A stretch of DNA of 64,000 nt from Siphonodentalium dalli. Taxonomy: Eukaryota > Mollusca > Scaphopoda > Gadilida > Siphonodentaliidae. The stretch covers positions 91,223,319-91,287,318 of the forward strand of contig CP136066.1 of assembly GCA_032622095.1 (NCBI GenBank), written 5' to 3'. Below are positions 49,024-60,139 of this stretch, piece by piece (positions within the stretch are counted from its first letter, which is position 1; each line of letters starts with the position of its first letter). The notes below the pieces were generated by a model. The model saw only the letters and a program-made list of their open reading frames with translations, made no database searches and was not told the origin of the DNA. A program made the translations under genes and the position numbers.

Positions 49024-50254
49024 AGGCTGTGCATTGAAAGATGATGTGATGCCATGGAAGTCGGAGGGCACTATGTTTATGGATGCTGACAACTCAGTTA
49101 AACTCATGGTCGCACCCAAGTTAGAATCTCAGTATAACACGTCCGACAACAAAACAATGTTAAGCATTGGGCAGAATGAAATATGTGATACCCAAAGTGA
49201 AGGACGACTACTTGATAGTAACACACTCACAGATACCTGTGAACCACCTGAATTTGTGTGCGGTATGTGCTTTGATGAATACGATGATGGTGGTTCTCTT
49301 GTAGATCACATTGAGACACATCACACAGTGATGAATCCCAGCCTGTTACAACCTCATCTTGTTGATTTGCCAAATTTTGATGCAGATAACAATATGAATT
49401 CAGAACAGCAGCATTCGCAGGGCACGAACAATACCGGTAAGTCATTTATAGATGACAAATGCTCTTACAATAGTGTGGAATTACATAAAACAATCAGCGC
49501 AGAAAGTATCAAATCTGAACAAAACACTGGGACACAAACTTTAAATCCAAGTGATGATTCCGATGGAGCGAGTGATGGCGAATGTGAACTTTCTGATGGA
49601 GATTCCAACAAAACAAGTGGTGTACAATCTATAGCAACTGACAATTCAAACACACAAGTTCAGGATACACTGCAGGTGGATCTAGTCTCAGGTAACAAGA
49701 ATACCAATTCATGTTGCATATGTGGATATAGTTTTTCACGATCTTATATAAATTCCAAAGGGAACGTTGACTCTTGTGGTAAGAGTAAATGCAGATTGAA
49801 ACCAAATTTGTTAGAATTTTACAATCGGTTGTGTGTTCACAGAATTCTTGGAGTTACGAGAACCTTTTTCCACCCTGATTACAGCATTTGTACTTCTTGT
49901 CATCGTTGCGTGCTGCGAGTCGATAGACATCGCTCTACCTTGAATGAAGTAGAAAATGAACTGAGGGAAAGGCTCAAGGCACGCCATACTGATAAGAATA
50001 CAGATGCGGCATGGGTCATACGAAAACGCTCAAAAAAATTAAAGCTTGCTGAAAAGCAAGCACAGGAGAGCAAGGAAAGAATGTTTACAGTGCTGCCAAT
50101 ACCGAATAATTATAAGACGCTGGCACCAAAAGGAACCCCTCCCACACCAGCTCCATTTGTCAGAAAAGATCCAGCTAAATTTATACGAGTATCGATCAAC
50201 CCTGGCCACCCAATTCTCCCAAAAAACTTGTCTAGTCTACCTAATTCAACTTGA
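49024..50254 (+). CDS. Exon 3 (last) of C2H2 / ZAD-like zinc-finger gene
   Basis: This is the terminal exon of 1,231 bases, from acceptor TTTTCAG|A to TGA at 50252. Joined with the two upstream exons the protein has 563 residues. A C2H2 finger lies at about residues 233-253 (CGMC, then H-x3-H, spacing C-x2-C-x12-H-x3-H). A Ser/Asp/Asn-rich acidic stretch follows. A cysteine cluster at about 384-449 begins C-x2-C and ends C-x2-C-x2-C (CTSCHRC); a helix of charged residues (TLNEVENELRERLKARH) comes next. That layout resembles the treble-clef ZAD and related zinc domains of invertebrate transcription factors, but the match is by eye. A basic patch (RKRSKKLKLAEKQ) could be a nuclear signal. The role is inferred to be nuclear and DNA-associated; no named orthologue was recognised. 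Confidence 0.75.
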
Positions 50255-50462
50255 TACTAGAGTGGGATCAGGTCTTTATTCTGACTGTTCAGTATTCTAA
50301 ATTTTTCTTCAAAAGTATCAAAATTTTCTTTAGGCACCTGCATGGGTTAAGAACCCATCCTACAACTTTATTCACCATAATGAATTTTATTTTTTAATTG
50401 TGTTGCTCCGTCTATGATCATGATGACTTAATTAGATAACAAGCATGTTGTGCTGAAAATAG

Positions 50463-50886
50463 TTAAAGGCACGGGTGGCGTTCATTGCAGAAATATTCAT
50501 ATTTGTTCAAATCGCCATCAACAGAAGGAATAATAAAATATATACAGTTTTGTTCATATGCCAAACATAATCAGCACTTAAATAGAATATTGTCGTCGTG
50601 CTCGTGTTACAGAAGTTGTGCTTCTGTTTACATAATACAGCGCAATTCTATTGGTTAATCACACACAAATTATATAAACGCTCTTTATTATTTCCATATC
50701 AGGAAAACAGTAACAAATAACGCTCTTTATGTTTACCATATCCGGATCTAAACAAAAGCCAGGTAACATAACGTTTTTTCCTTTTGTTTACATAACAAAG
50801 GAAAAAAAGTTACAATAACATACTGTTTATGCCATATTTCGGATTAGTATAACATACCCGCACGCCAATGCTGCCCATATCTTTAA
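50463..50886. mobile_element. MITE of the TTAAAGGCAC family, copy 3, beside the zinc-finger gene
   Basis: It begins TTAAAGGCACGGG and ends ATCTTTAA. It shares with 8872-9373 the segments around GGTTAATCACACACAAAT, AACGCTCTTTAT and TTTTGTTTACATAACAA. It sits 210 bp beyond the stop codon of the zinc-finger gene and provides the first AATAAA downstream. Confidence 0.7.
50532..50537 (+). terminator. Possible poly(A) signal AATAAA inside a downstream MITE
   Basis: No AATAAA was seen between the stop codon at 50254 and the MITE that begins at 50463. The first one found lies at 50532 within that MITE. If used, the gene's 3' end is supplied by a transposable element. This is a weak inference because variant signals upstream were not excluded. 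Confidence 0.25.
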
Positions 50887-50937
50887 TGGTAGAGTATTTT
50901 GTTTTGCTTTGTCCTTAGTCTCATTCTGTTTCACTTT

Positions 50938-51470
50938 TTAGCTCATCTTGACAAAGTCAAGCTTGGGCTATTGCCATGGGTTGGCATCTGTCGTCTGTCC
51001 GAACTTGCATCCATCGTGGCGTCCATGCATCCGTCAACAATTTCGTTTGCACACCCTACACGCCACATTCCTTATCCAATCGTCACCAAAATTCATGTTC
51101 GGGGTGACCTCTAGATGGGAGCCATCAATATTTACTAAAATTCATTGAAAAACATGGGCACCAGCAGCCATCTTGGGTTTCAAATTTGATTCCATTGGGA
51201 CACCCTGCAGTCCGCATTTATCGGAGAAATGTTTTGAAACTTTACAGGCATGTTTAGGATCACCTCTAGATGGGAGCTATAAAATTGGAATTTTTTTTGG
51301 TGAAAAATATGGACAGCGGCTGCCATCTTGGATTTTACTCTTTGCATGACTAAATTCTTTGGCACACTCTACAGGCCTCATCCCTCATCCGATCATCACA
51401 AAATTCATTGAAATACATGGCCATCAGCAGGCATCTTGGATTTTACTCTTTGCATGACTAAATCGTACAT
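50938..51470 (+). repeat. Dispersed repeat with GCCATCTTGG units
   Basis: TTAGCTCATCTTGACAAAG, GGCATCTGTCGTCTGTCCG, then ~150-bp units with CATCTTGGATTTTACTCTTT and TGCATGACTAAAT. A diverged relative of the array at 60140-62495. Confidence 0.75.
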
Positions 51471-51939
51471 GCTACATCCCAAAATATCGCCACAGTGTTG
51501 AGTATTTTGCTCATTGCTCACTATTTACGCGCTGTTTATAAACAAACGCTCCACTCACACCAAGTGTGTTTTGTGGATACTATGTGTTTTGTGGATACTA
51601 ATTTAAATTTAATTTAAAATTCAGTCAGGCTAGCAAAAACTCCATTGGATTCTGTCCAGAAGTTATTATATGGACATGTGCCGTCCAGGCCTCAAAAATG
51701 GTGCCAGACATTTGCAGAATGAGGTTCCCAGAGGGTGAATTTAGTTATGCTACCCCGCACAGTGGGCTTGGTCACCAATTTCATCCTCTGGGGACCTCAT
51801 TCTGCATGGCGTCAGCTGCTATGGGAGACCTAGACCTAGACTCAAGATTTAAGTTTCCAGAAGATGGTGATATGCACTCATTGGGCACCTTGATTATGCA
51901 TTATCGTCAGACATTTTGTGGAAAGAAAAACTTAATTAA

Positions 51940-52331
51940 CCCTTTACCCAACAAACCGACCAAAACCGGTCAAATAAAGCTTCAACAGCCTAAAATATCT
52001 TCGGTCTGTCTCAATAGAACCATACAAATATGGGTATCATTGGAACCGGCTCCTTGACCACATTGTGATAGTAACAGTTATGCCCTGTGCCAATGCATTC
52101 TCTTATATATGCGAGTCGACCATAGGTCGCCTCGCATATATAAGAGAATGCATTGGCCTAAAAAAAATCTTTTTTTAACACTTTTTACCATTTTTTCTTA
52201 TATTCTTTAACAATTTTATAATTTTTAATGTGTTAAGCCAATGCATTCTCTTATATATGTGAGGCGACCTATGGTCGACTCGCATATATAAGAGAATGCA
52301 TTGGCACAGGGCCCTTCTGTTGGGTAAAGGG
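51940..52331. mobile_element. piggyBac-like MITE nested in a hAT-like MITE
   Basis: TTAA flanks the element on both sides (51936-51939, 52332-52335). Inside are CCCTTTACCCAACA and its complement. TTAA duplication and CCCT-type ends are typical of piggyBac. No transposase. It contains the double hairpin 52088-52310. Confidence 0.75.
52088..52310. repeat. Two GCCAATGCATTCTCTTATAT hairpins
   Basis: GCCAATGCATTCTCTTATAT with GCGAGTCGACCATAGG pairs with its complement ending at 52153; the same hairpin recurs at 52236-52308 in the opposite orientation, separated by an AT-rich spacer. Confidence 0.85.
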
Positions 52332-52610
52332 TTAAAAAAGAAAGAGAAACTTTCTCAAGAAACTAAAACACTTGTTAATTGATAATAATGATACTTTCAA
52401 GAGAAGATGGGGCCTAAGAAGAATGAGGTTCCCTGCAGAATAGCATCACTAAATTCATCCTCTGGGGACCTCATTCTGCAAATGTCAGACACACTATTTC
52501 CAGGCTTGGTCATATGGTCAAATGCAAGTTTGGCCTGGGTATATCATAAATGTTGTGTTTCACCATTTCACCAGATGTCTCTATAATAAATGATATACAT
52601 GTACCCAAAC

Positions 52611-53030
52611 TTAAAGGTACTCAATCCGATTAAGCAGCCCTCAATTACTATTTATTTGGCTTCGGGGTTAAATAATATTTGAATCGAGTCGAGGAACCCA
52701 TCCATCAAAGCTCAGAGTGATCAGATATCAATTTTTAAAATCTATTATTTTTCACTACCTGGAATATTTAGTGGCCCAGTAAAAGTTGACGGGAAGACCA
52801 AATAGCGGATGAAGATAGATAACTCTAAAATCAAGTGGCTTTTTGTGTCAAATATTTGACAAACCAGCAAAATTTTATTGCACAAAATGTTGATAAATAG
52901 CAGGTTTTAGACAATTTTATACTAGAGTTGACTGTGGTTAGCATTATTTTTTGGCAATTAATCGATTCTGATAACTGAAGCGGCATTTAAAAAAAAATGT
53001 TGTTGTTGGAATCGGATTGAGCACCTTTAA
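52611..53030. mobile_element. TTAAAGGTACTCAATCCG MITE, copy 2
   Basis: TTAAAGGTACTCAATCCGAT at the left and ATCGGATTGAGCACCTTTAA at the right; 420 bp, no coding sequence. Confidence 0.8.
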
Positions 53031-53296
53031 CACCTGTCAGTAATAGCTGACCTTTGGACAGATTTAAAATTGAATATGAAACCTTGATTCAGTGTTTAAA
53101 ATACTATTGTACTGGTATTGCTATTCAATAGTTTACAGTACTTTGGGTTTTTCGAAAGAAAGGTCCTACATTTTCTAAGTGCTTTCATAAAAAATAATTA
53201 TTTTGATACATTCCGAGTAACTCACCTTTTATATAAAGAACTCCACACCTCACTTCTGTACTTATTCATTGAATAATGTATCAAGTTATAATAAAT

Positions 53297-53355
53297 AAAT
53301 AATCATTATCATAGCCGTAGACTATTTAAAGGTGTCTATGGCTATGATTAATTAT
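53297..53355. repeat. Hairpin ATCATAGCCGTAGAC
   Basis: AATCATTATCATAGCCGTAG pairs with CTATGGCTATGATTAATT around TTTAAAGG. Part of the same text recurs at 53818. Confidence 0.6.
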
Positions 53356-53596
53356 ATTTATTACACTCCTATGCGTGATTTCCATTTAAAACGCTGACAT
53401 TTAAATATGGTAATGTCACTAGTGAATTATGTCATTTTTCGTTACGTCATTTAGGTTACGTCGCTTACTGATCTTGACTGAAATTTTGGTGATTAATCTA
53501 TCTCCACATTGGGACTTTGATGCATTAATTATGTTTGTTTTTATCATATTTGGTGAACCAAATTGATGCAGAAGTGTAATAAATAGTCTTAATAGA

Positions 53597-53757
53597 GTAA
53601 TCAATTAGTTCCCAGAATTACGTTAAATAATTCACTCGAGGTGAGAGACGTTTAGGTAAGAAACTTGTGCGCTAATGCACACTCGTTTCTTACCGACGTC
53701 TCTCGCCTCTCATGAATTATTTGACGTAATTCTCGGAACCAATTGATTACTCTCTAC
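53597..53757. mobile_element. Palindromic MITE
   Basis: GAGTAATCAATTAGTTCCC and GAATTACGTTAAATAATTC at the left pair with GAATTATTTGACGTAATTC and GGAACCAATTGATTACTC at the right; the centre GGTAAGAAAC...GTTTCTTACC also pairs. Confidence 0.85.
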
Positions 53758-54208
53758 ATAACTCAACACATTATACACAATTACAGAATACTATTTAATT
53801 TTACAAAAGGGTGCATGTCTATGGCTATGATTATTTATATATATTTACATACTAAGTGTGATCATTACTAAATCCAGCATTCCGATTGGTCGGCGCCCAC
53901 GTGGCTAGTTGCAATTATTTTCTCGGTGAACGCGCAACAGCTCATAACTGCAGCCTCATAATTACATCGACACGTCATCAGTTTCGGAAAGAAGAACGCG
54001 TAATGTAATGGGCGCATTTGGACTCGCGCAGGATTGACTTAATACATCATCGGGTTTCAATATAAAGAGAAATTGTTCCTGTTAACTTTTGCCAAGGGTG
54101 CTATGGGATATTTTGGGCTTGTTTTGTCATGATATACTTTTCCGATTTAAATACATTTACAAAAGTGGCTTTTTCGCTATATGTATATAAATATAAGGAT
54201 TAACTGTC

Positions 54209-54346
54209 ATTTAGACTGTTTTTATGGTGATGTAACCGTGAGGTAAGTGGTCATAACTTGTATTTAAAACCCTTCGGGTTTTACACAAGTTATGACCACT
54301 TACCTCACAGTTACATCTCCATAAAAACAGTCCACATGACAGTTAA
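54209..54346. mobile_element. Palindromic MITE
   Basis: GACTGTTTTTATGGTGATGT and GAGGTAAGTGGTCATAACTTG pair almost perfectly with the right half; the centre is AAAACCCTTCGGGTTTT. ~60-bp arms. Confidence 0.85.
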
Positions 54347-54469
54347 TACTTATATAACTCGATACATTATACACAATTACAGAATACAATTTAATTTTAC
54401 AAAATTATTTATCAGGGACAGCATAAGAATCGTCTACCTGCCATCCCCATGGATCAATAGCAGTGCATA

Positions 54470-54850
54470 TACAAAAAATACTGTTAATGTTTTATCCAAG
54501 TTGGTCTTATTATGGAAGTGTATATACATGTGCAATAATATTGTTAATGTGTTTATCCCAGTTGGTCTTGTTATGGCAGTGTATATACAGTAATGCCGAA
54601 AATAATCGACTCCTTAACCACAGCAGAATTATGGGTAACTTTTCAGAAACTTTTTTAGTCGGAAATATGGCTTGTTGCCATTCGTCGGAAAGCTCTCACT
54701 ACAAGCCATATTTTGGACTAATTCCTGAAAATTTACCCATAATTCTGCTGTGGTTAAGGAGTCGATTATTTGGGGCATTACTGTACATTTACAATAATAC
54801 TGTTAATGTGTTTATCCAAGTTTGTCTTGTTATGTATGGTACATGTGTAG
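54470..54850 (+). repeat. ~62-bp minisatellite interrupted by a MITE
   Basis: Units hold TGTTAATGT, TTTATCCAAGTTGGTC, TTATGG, AGTGTATATACA. Two lie before and one after the MITE at 54586-54785. Confidence 0.75.
54586..54785. mobile_element. Tc1/mariner-like palindromic MITE, copy 3, inside a minisatellite
   Basis: TACAGTAATGCCG ... GGCATTACTGTA. It interrupts an array of ~62-bp units (GTTAATGTGTTTATCC, GTTGGTCTTGTTATG) that continues on both sides (54470-54585 and 54786-54850). Confidence 0.85.
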
Positions 54851-54917
54851 TGCAAAAATTAATATATTAAACGTTTGTCTCTGAAGAAGAATAATGTATT
54901 TCATTCATCACTCGATT

Positions 54918-55300
54918 TTTAGCTCACCTGAGATGAAGTCTCCGGTGGAGCTATAGTCATCACTCCTCGTCTGTCCATCCGTCCATCAACAATTCTTTAA
55001 ACATCTTCTTCTCCCAATCCATAAGACCGATTGGGTTCATATTTGCTGTGGATGTTCCCTAGGTGACTAACATTCAGATTTGTTCAAATGAGGTCACTGG
55101 GTCAAATAGTTGCAAAGACAGGGCCATAACTCTTTCCCTCCATAGTATTTCTTAAAATTACTTCTTCTCTTGTATTATCGTGTCGAATGGGTTCATATTT
55201 TGTACGAAGGGTCCTTGGGTGACTGGGGTTCAGATTTGTTCAAATGAGGTCACTGGATCAAATGTGGGCAGAGCCAGGGACATAACTAAAAAAAAAAAAA
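54918..55300 (+). repeat. Dispersed TTAGCTCACCTGAG repeat, copy 3
   Basis: TTTTTAGCTCACCTGAGATG, GTCTCCGGTGGAGCTATAG, CCGTCCATCAACAATT, ending in an A15 run at 55287-55301. Confidence 0.85.
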
Positions 55301-55440
55301 AATTCAGATTTAACTCCTTGCTCAATTTAAACACACAAAAGTTTTTATTATTAAAATCATGTTATTAAATTTGAAAAACTCTTCACCATTTTAACATCCT
55401 CAGAGTTATGAAACTTTAATCTTTAATGAAATCACAGAAA

Positions 55441-56362
55441 CCACACCGTATTACCGATCCGGATTACCACCGGTCACGATGCGGATCACTACCGGCTGTT
55501 TTGACAAAAGCGTGCCACGTGGCATCATTGTAGTTGGATCATTTTCGCCCTACATTCTGTGGAAGGTGTGAATTTTTTCTCCCTTCGTGTATAGGAGTAA
55601 CTGGGCTAGCGGAGGACGCCGATAAATCTGATAAGTATACAATATATGTTCACTTATTCTTATATTTGTAACGCATGTTTACCATTGTGTTTCATTATTT
55701 CGAGCAGTAGCTGATATGGATGGTTCATGTTTTATTTCTTTATGCGGTATTCTCGTGGTACGAAAAGATAGACCATTTACTAAGTCATTCGCCTAATGTA
55801 CACGTTTGTATGTTCGATTTGTGGCCATCTGGGACGTTTTGAACATAGATACCCATGAAATGAACGGGTACGGATCTGTACCGGCAGGTGATGCGGATGT
55901 GTACACAAAATAGTGAACGGTGCCGATCCGCATCCTGTTTTTTGGAACCCATGAGTATGGAAATCGATACTACGCGTTTAATTTACATTCAACTTGACAA
56001 ACCATATTGCCATTTTGTACAGTTATGGACATTCTTGTATACGCAACAGAAATAAGAGAAAATTCCATGCATTTGCATCATGTATTGTGCCAATGAAGAT
56101 AAATAATGGGCCACGTGCAACTAGATCCTAGTAACATATGCTACCTCTAAGGTTATCGTAGGCGATTATTTTATATTTTCTTGGCGTGGCCATTTTCTAA
56201 TGTATGTAAGAAAGACGGCGGCAACAAACTTTGTGTGGGTTACATTCAGATATATAATATAATTAACGTTTTAGTCGACCTACCGTTACACAAATTGCCA
56301 CTTTCAGCCGGTAGTGATCCGCATCGTGACCGGTGGTAATCCGGATCGGTAATACGGTGTGG
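55441..56362. mobile_element. TIR element with perfect 58-bp ends
   Basis: The first 58 bases (CCACACCGTATTACCGATCC ...) are an exact reverse complement of 56305-56362. AAA stands on both sides (55438-55440, 56363-56365), a possible 3-bp duplication. Inner words GATCCGCATC and ACGGATCTGTACCGG echo the ends. 922 bp, no transposase frame. Confidence 0.85.
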
Positions 56363-56633
56363 AAACTTTCCATCACCCCTCCCCCACACATGACCCAGCC
56401 CCCCCCCACCCTGCCCACAACCAAAGCCCCTTCACCCCATATCATATCACAACTTACCTCTCACCAGAAGCAGTTATTACTAGTATACCTGCCAGAAGAC
56501 TCAGTCTGGTGGCTTCAGAAAGACAAAGTCAGGTCATTATTAAATTGAGATCAGAATGACAGATTAGAGATTAGAATGTTGTTGGCCAGGTTTGTGTAAA
56601 CAACACTAGCACTGGTGCTTGTTATAATCAAAT

Positions 56634-56755
56634 TAAAATTTAGTGTGTCTGACATTTGCAGAATGAGGTCCCCAGAGGGTGAATTTAGTGTTGCTACCCT
56701 GTACAGCAGGCTAGAATCACCAAATACACCATCCAGGGACCTCATTCTGCTTAGA
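56634..56755. mobile_element. hAT-like MITE, copy 3 (partial)
   Basis: TTTAGTGTGTCTGACATTTG, then GAATGAGGTCCCCAGAGGG and the mirrored CCAGGGACCTCATTCTGC. Outer right end missing. Confidence 0.7.
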
Positions 56756-56924
56756 AATCATCTTCTGGGAAGCATCTTGAGTATCAAATTGATATTTTGT
56801 TTTAGTTACTTTTTGACTTTTTCCCTTCTGATTAGTTTCTATGTCCCCTAATTTGCAGAAGATTAAATGCATAATTGAGGTGCTCAATGGATATGGCAAG
56901 CCGTTTTCACATTTTCGATTGATT

Positions 56925-57053
56925 TGGACTTAAGTCCAATAATTGGACTTAAGTGCAATTAATTGGACTTAAGTCCAATTCATTTGGACTTAATTCCAAA
57001 TCAATTCGCTAATTGGACTTAAGTCCAATTCATTTGGACTTAAGTCCAATTAT
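56925..57053. repeat. Cluster of TTGGACTTAAGTCCAA palindromes
   Basis: Six or so copies of an 18-bp palindrome ATTGGACTTAAGTCCAAT, some with one mismatch, in ~125 bp. It directly precedes the ~160-bp minisatellite. Confidence 0.88.
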
Positions 57054-58300
57054 TGGCAGCCATCTTGGATTTTACTCTTTGCATGACTAAATCCTTTGGC
57101 GCAGGCTACAGGTCGTAGTTTTGATCAGAACTTCATGAAATTTGTCATGGATGTTAACAATGACATGTAGATGGGAACGAGTGATTTTGGGGTTGTTCGG
57201 CCAAAAAACATGGCCACCAGCAGCCATCTTGGATTTTACTCTTTGCATGACTAAATCCTTTGGCGCGGGCTACAGGTCGTACCTATGGTCTGATCTTTAT
57301 GAATTTTGTCATGAATGTTGACATTGACATGTAGATGGGAACGAGTGATTTTGGTGTCGTTCCGCCAAAAAACATGGCCGCCAGCAGCCATCTTGGATTT
57401 TACTCTTTGCATGACTAAATCCTTTGGCACGGGTTACAGGTCGTACCTTTGGTCTGACCTTTATGAAATTTGTCATGAATATTGATATTGACATGTATAT
57501 GGGAACGAGTCATTTTGGGGGTCATACGGCCAAAAAACATGGCCGCTGGCAGCCATCTTGGATTTCAAAATTCAATCCATTGGCACGGGCTACAGGTCGT
57601 ACTGTTTGTCTGATCATCATGATATTTATCATGGATGTTAATATTAACATGTAGATGGGAATGAGTCATTTTGGGGTCGTTTGGCTTAAAAAACATGTCC
57701 GCCAGCAGCATATTGGATTTTACTCTTTGCATGAATAATCCTTTGGTGCGGGCTACAGGTCGTAGCTTTGGTCGGAACTTCATGAAATTTGTCATGTATG
57801 TTAACAATGACATGTAGATGGGGAAACGAGTCATTTTGGGGTCGTTCAGCCGAAAAACATGGCCGCCAGCCAAGTCTTGAAATAGGGTGTCTGTCATTTG
57901 CAGAATGAGGTCCCCAGAGGGTGAATTTAGTGATGCTACCATGCATAGCGGGCTAGCATCACCAAATTCACCATCTGGGGACCTCATTCTGCTTACACCT
58001 CAGCAGAATGAGGTTCCCAGAGGGTGAATTTGGTGATGCTAGCCCGCTATGCGGGTAGCATCACTAAATTCACCCTCTGGGGACCTCATTCTGCAAATGA
58101 CAGACACCCTATTTCAAGGCTTGCCGCCAGCAGCCATCTTGGATTTTACTCTTTGCATGACTAAATCCATTGGCATAGGCTACAGGTCATACCTTTGATC
58201 AGATCATTATGAGATTTGTAAAGGCTGTAGATGGGAACAAGTCATTTTGGGGTAATTCGGAAAAAAACATGGCTGCCGGTGGCCATTTTAGAATTTACTC
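57054..58300 (+). repeat. ~160-bp minisatellite, array 1
   Basis: About seven units with GGCTACAGGTCGTA, GATGTTAACAATGACATGTA, GGGAACGAGTCATTTTGGGG, AAAACATGGCCGCCAGCAGC, CATCTTGGATTTTACTCTTT. Interrupted by the MITE at 57871-58123. Confidence 0.88.
57871..58123. mobile_element. hAT-like MITE, copy 4, in the ~160-bp minisatellite
   Basis: Ends CAAGTCTTGAAATAGGGTG and CACCCTATTTCAAGGCTTG. Perfect 8-bp duplication CCGCCAGC at 57863-57870 and 58124-58131. Removing it restores the minisatellite word CCGCCAGCAGCC. hAT elements make 8-bp duplications. The element is a near palindrome of two ~95-bp arms. Confidence 0.88.
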
Positions 58301-59500
58301 TTTGCATAAATAAATCATTTGGCACACCATAATCACCACATCCCTGATCCGATCATTATGAATGTTGATATTGACATGTACATCTAGTCTTACTTAGATA
58401 TTTCAATTAGCACTTTTCCTATTCCTCCATTTATACTGTCGACCATTAAATTATTCCCCTACCTAAGTTGAGCTACAGTGTCATTGACACTTTCATTATT
58501 CCATCATATAAGTATTTTGTGTTGGATGTACTTGCGAGTATTGACACATATGAATGTACATTTATGAAATTGACAACTTCCCAATAGCTTTCAGGGCAGA
58601 TCGTAACGACATTAACATCGCGTGTGAATTTTGAATATGCCAAACATCAGAAGGGGGTAACATAATTCTATGACATATTTGGTTGACATAGCATGGACCG
58701 ATATTGGCGATTTAACCACGAAAATTATGGTCAATAAAGGGTGATTCTCAAAAGCATAATGGCCTAGGTGGATACCAAGTTACTAAAAATATACATAATT
58801 GTGAAAGAAAGCACTCGTGAGATGCGATGACTAAATGCAACATCGTGCGTGCGAATGGGAGCCATCAATTTTTTTCCAAAATTTCAAGTACAAATGTTCA
58901 AGAGTCTTTTAAACACTTTTTAATCTGGTACTTTTACTAATATGCCTGCACTTTACCAAGGTGATATCAGACTACTTTACCATGTTAGTACCAGGGTACT
59001 TTACCATGGTAGCACCAGAGAACTTTATTAGTACTACATCTACTATGGTAACTTTTAGAATCCTTAAAATTTGAGGCATCATGTTGGAGGTCATAAATGA
59101 CACGTGTGATTACATATAAGGTGTTAAGCTCTTCTTGGCTGAACAATAACAATATTCTTGCCCCATTTTGTTATCTTTTCACACCGGGTACAATTGTTTT
59201 GCATGCTGATTAACTGACGAAATATGATTTTCTTCTCGCAAAAAGAGACAGAAAACACCTCAGCTGCATTATGTGCTATTGTGAAATAGAGTTATCTCTA
59301 ATGGTAGTACCGTAATACAACCATATTGTGATAGTACCATGGTAGTACCATGGTGCTTATTATATGCGTTGCTTCCAGTCAGTGATGGATTTTATGAATA
59401 ACTCAGTTCAACATTCCCTGGTATTAATGTTATGTGTCGCTATTACAGCTAATAACATATCCTGTGATTTCGAATGAGGTGAGTTAATGCCATGCTGTAC
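58300..59500. other. No gene; degenerate ACCATGGTAGTACC words
   Basis: ACTTTACCATGGTAGCACC-like words occur several times at 58925-59050 and 59320-59355. Otherwise nothing recognised. Confidence 0.5.
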
Positions 59501-59507
59501 CTGTTTT

Positions 59508-59890
59508 GCTCACCTGAAATAAAGTCTATAGTCATCACTCCTCGTCCGTCCATTTGTCCATCCATCCATCGAGCCATCTGTCCATCCATAAAGAATTGTC
59601 TTCTTCTCCAGTACCATAAGACTGAATGGGTTCATAATTGGTGCGGATGTTCCCTGGGTGACTCACAATCAGATTTGTTAAAATGAGGTCACCAAGTCAA
59701 ATATAGTCACTGTTGCAAAGCTAGGGCCATAACTCTTTCCCTCCACAGTAATTCTTAAAATGACTTCTCATGAACCATCGAACCTATTTAGCTTATATTT
59801 GGCATGGAGGGTCCTTGTGTGACTGGGGTTCAGATTTGTTCAAATGGGGTCACTAGGTCAAATATGGGCAGAACTATTTTTCTGGAGGAA
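59508..59890 (+). repeat. Dispersed TTAGCTCACCTGAG repeat, copy 4
   Basis: GCTCACCTGAAATAAAGTC, CGTCCGTCCATTTGTCC and CAGATTTGTTAAAATGAGG; a CCATC/CCATCTG tract replaces the usual CGTC run. Confidence 0.8.
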
Positions 59891-60139
59891 AAATCACCTT
59901 AAGCAACATAATGTCTGAAAAGATGAATCAGTATCAGATCATTGCAAACGTGGTTAAATAATATTTCTGCTGTTTTTGGGCCTTCACACAATACAAAAAC
60001 AGTTCTTAAAATTGCCACCAAAAAACTAAGATATCCAATGAATTATGTTTGATTTATTTACTCGCAGAGAGTAATGATTTCAGATGGTTGACTGAGCGCA
60101 TACACTAGCTGGGTTCATAAGGTCAATAATGCAGTGTGT

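Larger units (their letters stand above)
51686..52507. mobile_element. hAT-like MITE, copy 2, with a nested element
   Basis: Left end CAGGCCTCAAAAATGGTGCC, right end ACTATTTCCAGGCTTG. Inner AGAATGAGGTTCCCAGAGGG and CTGGGGACCTCATTCTGC. It is split by the TTAA-flanked MITE at 51940-52331. Confidence 0.75.
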
